Origin: Chloroflexota bacterium
Lineage (GTDB): Bacteria > Chloroflexota > Limnocylindria > Limnocylindrales > CSP1-4
Direction: 5' to 3'
DNA length: 7,190 nt
Assembly: GCA_021802185.1 (NCBI GenBank)
Contig: JAKAAV010000114.1
Location: 1-7,190 of the forward strand
Shown: positions 5,666 through 7,190 of the stretch, piece by piece
Numbering within the stretch: the first letter of the stretch is position 1
How the letters are laid out: each line of letters begins with the position of its first letter
The notes under the pieces: generated by a model
Database searches by the model: none
What the model was told of the DNA's origin: nothing
Seen by the model: only the letters and a program-made list of their open reading frames with translations
Made by a program: the position numbers and the translations under genes

Positions 5666-5686
5666 GTGCCCGACCGATCCGGGCAC
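5666..5686. terminator. Possible stem-loop downstream of folE
   Basis: GTGCCCG (5666-5672) and CGGGCAC (5680-5686) form a perfect 7-bp stem with a 7-base loop, about 210 bases past the folE stop. A second 7-bp stem (GGCCCGC 5731-5737 with GCGGGCC 5750-5756, 12-base loop) lies nearer the gene. Neither is followed by a T-tract, so factor-independent termination is doubtful, although high-GC genomes often lack T-tracts. Confidence 0.25.
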
Positions 5687-5827
5687 AGGTCCGGCTGATG
5701 CTCGCCCCGTGAGCGTTGGGCGGGTGGCCGGGCCCGCACGTGACTGCTCGCGGGCCGCGGCACGGGGCCTGGCGCCGGACGGCACGGGCAGGTCAGGCTT
5801 GCGTTCACCACGTGAGCGTTGGGCGGG
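5681..5827. repeat. Imperfect direct repeat carrying CGTGAGCGTTGGGCGGG
   Basis: The 17-mer CGTGAGCGTTGGGCGGG is present exactly at 5708-5724 and 5811-5827 (103 bases apart). The preceding 25 or so bases are similar but contain small gaps, giving repeat units of 44 (5681-5724) and 42 (5786-5827) bases. The first ten bases of the 17-mer, CGTGAGCGTT, recur once more at 6905-6914 just before the amidohydrolase start. This suggests a dispersed non-coding motif. Confidence 0.8.
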
Positions 5828-5897
5828 AAGGTCGCGATCGGCCGTGGACAGGCTGGCCGAGGTCCGGGTGGGAGGCGCCGGAACGACCATCCCGCGC

Positions 5898-6629
5898 TCA
5901 CTCGCCCGGCGGGCGTCGCTCCAGGTGCGAGAGGAACTCGGCCCGCGTTCGATCGCGAGCCCTGAAGACCCCGAGGACCGCGCTCGTCGTCATGATCGTG
6001 CCGCTCTTCTTGACGCCGCGCATCACGGCGCACAGGTGCGTCGCCTCGAGCACCACGCCGACCCCCATCGGCTCGATCGTCTCCATCAGGAAGTCCGCGA
6101 TCTGCTGCGTCATCCGCTCCTGGACCTGCAGGCGGCGTGCGTACATCTCGACGATCCGCGGGATCTTCGACAGCCCGATGACGCGGCCGCGCGGGATGTA
6201 CGCGACGGCGGCGTTGCCGAAGAACGGCAGCAGGTGGTGCTCGCAGAGGCTGTAGAAGGGAATGTCCTTGACGACGACCATCTCGCTGTAGTCGACGTCG
6301 AAGATCGCGCCGTTGACGAGCCGGGCGGGATCGACGTGGTACCCGGCGGTCAGCTCGGCGTACATGCGGTGCACGCGCCCGGGCGTCCCGACGAGCCCCT
6401 GGCGATCCGGGTCCTCGCCGATCTCGACGAGGATGTCGCGGACCGCCTCCTCGATGGCCGCCGACGACCCTGCAAGCGCGGCGACCCGGCCATCCGGCCC
6501 GGCGGGTCGGCCCTCGATGATCTCGGCCGGCGTCGGAGCCAGCCCGCGCGAGTCGTACTCCTCGTCGCCGATCTCCGTCTCGATCTCGGTGACGAGGGCT
6601 CGCACGTGTTCGGGGAGCCGCTCGACCAT
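5898..6629 (-). CDS. folE: GTP cyclohydrolase I (FolE)
   Basis: A 243-residue enzyme that converts GTP to 7,8-dihydroneopterin triphosphate, the first step of folate (and other pterin) synthesis. It is a cytoplasmic, zinc-dependent enzyme, normally a decamer. The conserved catalytic domain runs from about 58 ([21 protein letters not shown]) to 238. The zinc site is complete: C129 and H132 in [12 protein letters not shown] and C200 in THLCAVMRG. The neighbouring catalytic histidines H131 and H198 are present, as are [20 protein letters not shown] (151-170) and the C-terminal TRAEFLSHL. The first 57 residues are an acidic extension longer than in the E. coli enzyme ([19 protein letters not shown]...). 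No start codon lies nearer the domain, so the ATG at 6629 is kept. GGAAG at 6639-6643 is a plausible ribosome binding site with a nine-base spacer. It starts one base after the tatA stop, so the two are one transcription unit. No other folate gene is in the window. Confidence 0.96.
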   Translation of the reverse strand: MVERLPEHVRALVTEIETEIGDEEYDSRGLAPTPAEIIEGRPAGPDGRVAALAGSSAAIEEAVRDILVEIGEDPDRQGLVGTPGRVHRMYAELTAGYHVDPARLVNGAIFDVDYSEMVVVKDIPFYSLCEHHLLPFFGNAAVAYIPRGRVIGLSKIPRIVEMYARRLQVQERMTQQIADFLMETIEPMGVGVVLEATHLCAVMRGVKKSGTIMTTSAVLGVFRARDRTRAEFLSHLERRPPGE

Positions 6630-6630
6630 G

Positions 6631-6831
6631 TCAGCGGGCTTCCGGACCAGTGGGCGGCGGTCCCTGCGGCGTGTCCCCTGGCGGCGTCCCGGCCTCGTCC
6701 TCGCCGCGTGCCTGGCGCCTTGCCGCGCGGACGCCCTCACCGAACATCCGCCCGAGCTCGGGCAGTGTCTTCGGCCCGCGCCACACGAGGGCCGCGATCA
6801 GGAGCACGACGAGCAGCAGCGTGAAATCCAC
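6631..6831 (-). CDS. tatA: TatA/TatE-family Tat translocase component
   Basis: A 66-residue protein with the TatA plan. A short N-terminal transmembrane helix (residues 2-17, [16 protein letters not shown]) is followed by a Gly-Pro hinge (G19-P20) and an amphipathic helix, [20 protein letters not shown] (20-39). A polar, proline-rich tail completes it. The LPELGR..G.GVR signature is characteristic. TatA multimers would form the passage for folded twin-arginine precursors across the cytoplasmic membrane. Odd points: the usual Phe-Gly before the proline is Arg-Gly (R18-G19), and the N-terminus before the helix is almost absent. The start is GTG (6831). The nearby ATG at 6839 is in another frame and an in-frame TAG lies at 6841-6843. 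TAGCAT ends six bases before the GTG, giving a possible leaderless start. The stop TGA is one base upstream of folE. tatB and tatC are not in the window. TatA, TatE and TatB cannot be told apart with certainty at this length, but the short tail favours TatA/E. Confidence 0.85.
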   Translation of the reverse strand: MDFTLLLVVLLIAALVWRGPKTLPELGRMFGEGVRAARRQARGEDEAGTPPGDTPQGPPPTGPEAR

Positions 6832-6937
6832 GCCGCCATGCTACGCCAGTGGACCGCGGGCGCAGCCTGTCGGCACGGGACGCAGCCGGTGGAGGACGAT
6901 ACGACGTGAGCGTTCGGAGGCGCAGCGAGGAGCGCGA
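6832..6937. promoter_or_regulatory. Divergent control region between tatA and the amidohydrolase
   Basis: 106 bases separate the two divergent starts. On the minus strand TAGCAT (6838-6843) ends six bases before the tatA GTG and is the best -10-like element. On the plus strand a purine-rich GAGGAG (6927-6932) stands five bases before the amidohydrolase ATG and is a good Shine-Dalgarno that fixes that start. No convincing plus-strand -10/-35 pair was found. Similarity to CGTGAGCGTT elsewhere in the window begins at 6905. Confidence 0.45.
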
Positions 6938-6941
6938 ATGA
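6906..6941 (+). CDS. 11-codon mini-ORF overlapping the amidohydrolase start
   Basis: GTG at 6906 opens a frame of eleven codons ([11 protein letters not shown]) closed by TGA at 6939-6941. That stop overlaps the ATG of the amidohydrolase as ATGA. The Shine-Dalgarno of the downstream gene lies inside it. The peptide is Arg/Glu-rich and may simply reflect a repeated DNA motif, so translation is unproven. If translated, it would couple to the downstream start like a leader peptide. Confidence 0.2.
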   Translation: MSVRRRSEERE

Positions 6942-7190
6942 CCGGTGGCGATCCGGCGGCCGACCTCGTCATGACGGGCGGCGCCGTCCTCACGATGGAC
7001 GCCGCGCGCCGGCCCGCTCCGCGGTCGCGGTCCGGGATGGCCGGATCGTCGCCGTCGGGTCCGACGGTGAGGTCCGGTCGCTCGCCGGCCCGCGGACACG
7101 ATGGATCGACCCCGCCGGCCGGACGCTGCTCCCGTCGTTCCAGGACGCGCACGTCCATCCATCGATGGCCGGCATCGGGCGCGCAACGGC
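6938..7190 (+). pseudogene. Amidohydrolase (YtcJ/Amidohydro_3 type), N-terminal part, frameshifted, runs off the window
   Basis: The start ATG (6938) follows a good GAGGAG ribosome binding site. The first codons read [18 protein letters not shown] then TMDAARR, the standard opening strand of metal-dependent amidohydrolases. At about 7011-7013 the homology moves to another frame, which continues [21 protein letters not shown], then [19 protein letters not shown] to the window end. Adding a single G (turning GG into GGG at 7011-7012) would join the two parts into one normal protein. The HVH in QDAHVHP is the first metal-ligand motif of the family, placed after the usual TLLPxFxD. The second frame has no start codon of its own nearby, and the original frame stays open but codes Ser/Arg/Pro-rich nonsense. 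Such enzymes hydrolyse amide, urea or similar bonds; the substrate is unknown. Whether this is a real inactivating deletion or a sequencing/assembly error cannot be told from one copy. The rest of the gene lies beyond 7190. Confidence 0.82.

Larger units (their letters stand above)
5517..5897. other. Repeat-bearing intergenic gap between folE and the mutase operon
   Basis: 381 bases without a credible gene, lying downstream of folE and upstream of the B12-subunit start. It contains an imperfect 42-44 base direct repeat (5681-5724 and 5786-5827) and two possible stem-loops at 5666-5686 and 5731-5756. It also holds a short interrupted palindrome CTCACCGGGTGAG at 5598-5610. The last lies about 80-95 bases upstream of the mutase-operon start and could be an operator. 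The open frames across this gap are Pro/Arg-rich and cross the repeats, so they are not believed. Confidence 0.55.

Noticed and set aside
6630..6740. Longer FolE starting at 6740
   Set aside because: The extension lies inside tatA and is Arg-rich. The ATG at 6629 directly follows the tatA stop and has GGAAG upstream.
5619..6824. Plus-strand open frame (401 codons) opposite folE and tatA
   Set aside because: It is antisense to two recognised genes, has no motif, and its first part runs through the intergenic repeats.

Overview
The window is very GC-rich DNA (well over 70% G+C by eye) with strong G/C preference at third codon positions. GTG starts and tightly packed minus-strand genes also suggest a high-GC actinomycetote or a high-GC Chloroflexota lineage such as Limnocylindria. 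The sequence alone does not settle which. Almost everything is coded on the minus strand, so the biological order runs from high to low coordinates. One plus-strand gene starts at the right edge.

Right part (5898-7190): a small TatA-family Tat translocase component and GTP cyclohydrolase I (folE) lie one base apart on the minus strand. Divergent from them, on the plus strand, is the N-terminal part of an amidohydrolase (YtcJ/Amidohydro_3 type). Its reading frame is broken by an apparent one-base deletion near 7011, and an 11-codon mini-ORF overlaps its start.

Centre (1753-5516): a four-gene minus-strand acyl-CoA cluster. In order of transcription it holds a stand-alone cobalamin-binding subunit of an acyl-CoA mutase, the mutase chaperone GTPase MeaB (GTGA overlap with the first gene), (S)-3-hydroxybutyryl-CoA dehydrogenase, and an acyl-CoA dehydrogenase. 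The products would act together in acyl-CoA carbon-skeleton rearrangement and beta-oxidation. The likely case is the methylmalonyl-CoA branch of propionate, odd-chain or branched-chain metabolism. The mutase catalytic large subunit is not in the window. MeaB carries an unusual repetitive N-terminal linker of about 75 residues directly after the B12-domain gene.

Left part (1-1752): a PIN-domain (VapC-like) protein with no visible antitoxin and a small single-pass membrane protein of unknown function. Around them is repeat-rich non-coding DNA: 55-bp, 52-bp and 43-bp direct repeats and a perfect 28-bp palindrome between 15-bp direct repeats. Another repeat-rich gap (5517-5897) separates folE from the mutase operon.

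Three minus-strand starts (tatA, the B12 subunit, hbd) have a TANNNT -10-like box only 6-8 bases before the start codon. This suggests leaderless transcripts. I see no RNA gene, CRISPR array, insertion sequence or phage gene. The most unusual items are the B12-domain/MeaB junction with its repetitive linker, the leaderless-type starts, the frameshifted amidohydrolase and the palindrome/tandem-repeat block upstream of the PIN gene.
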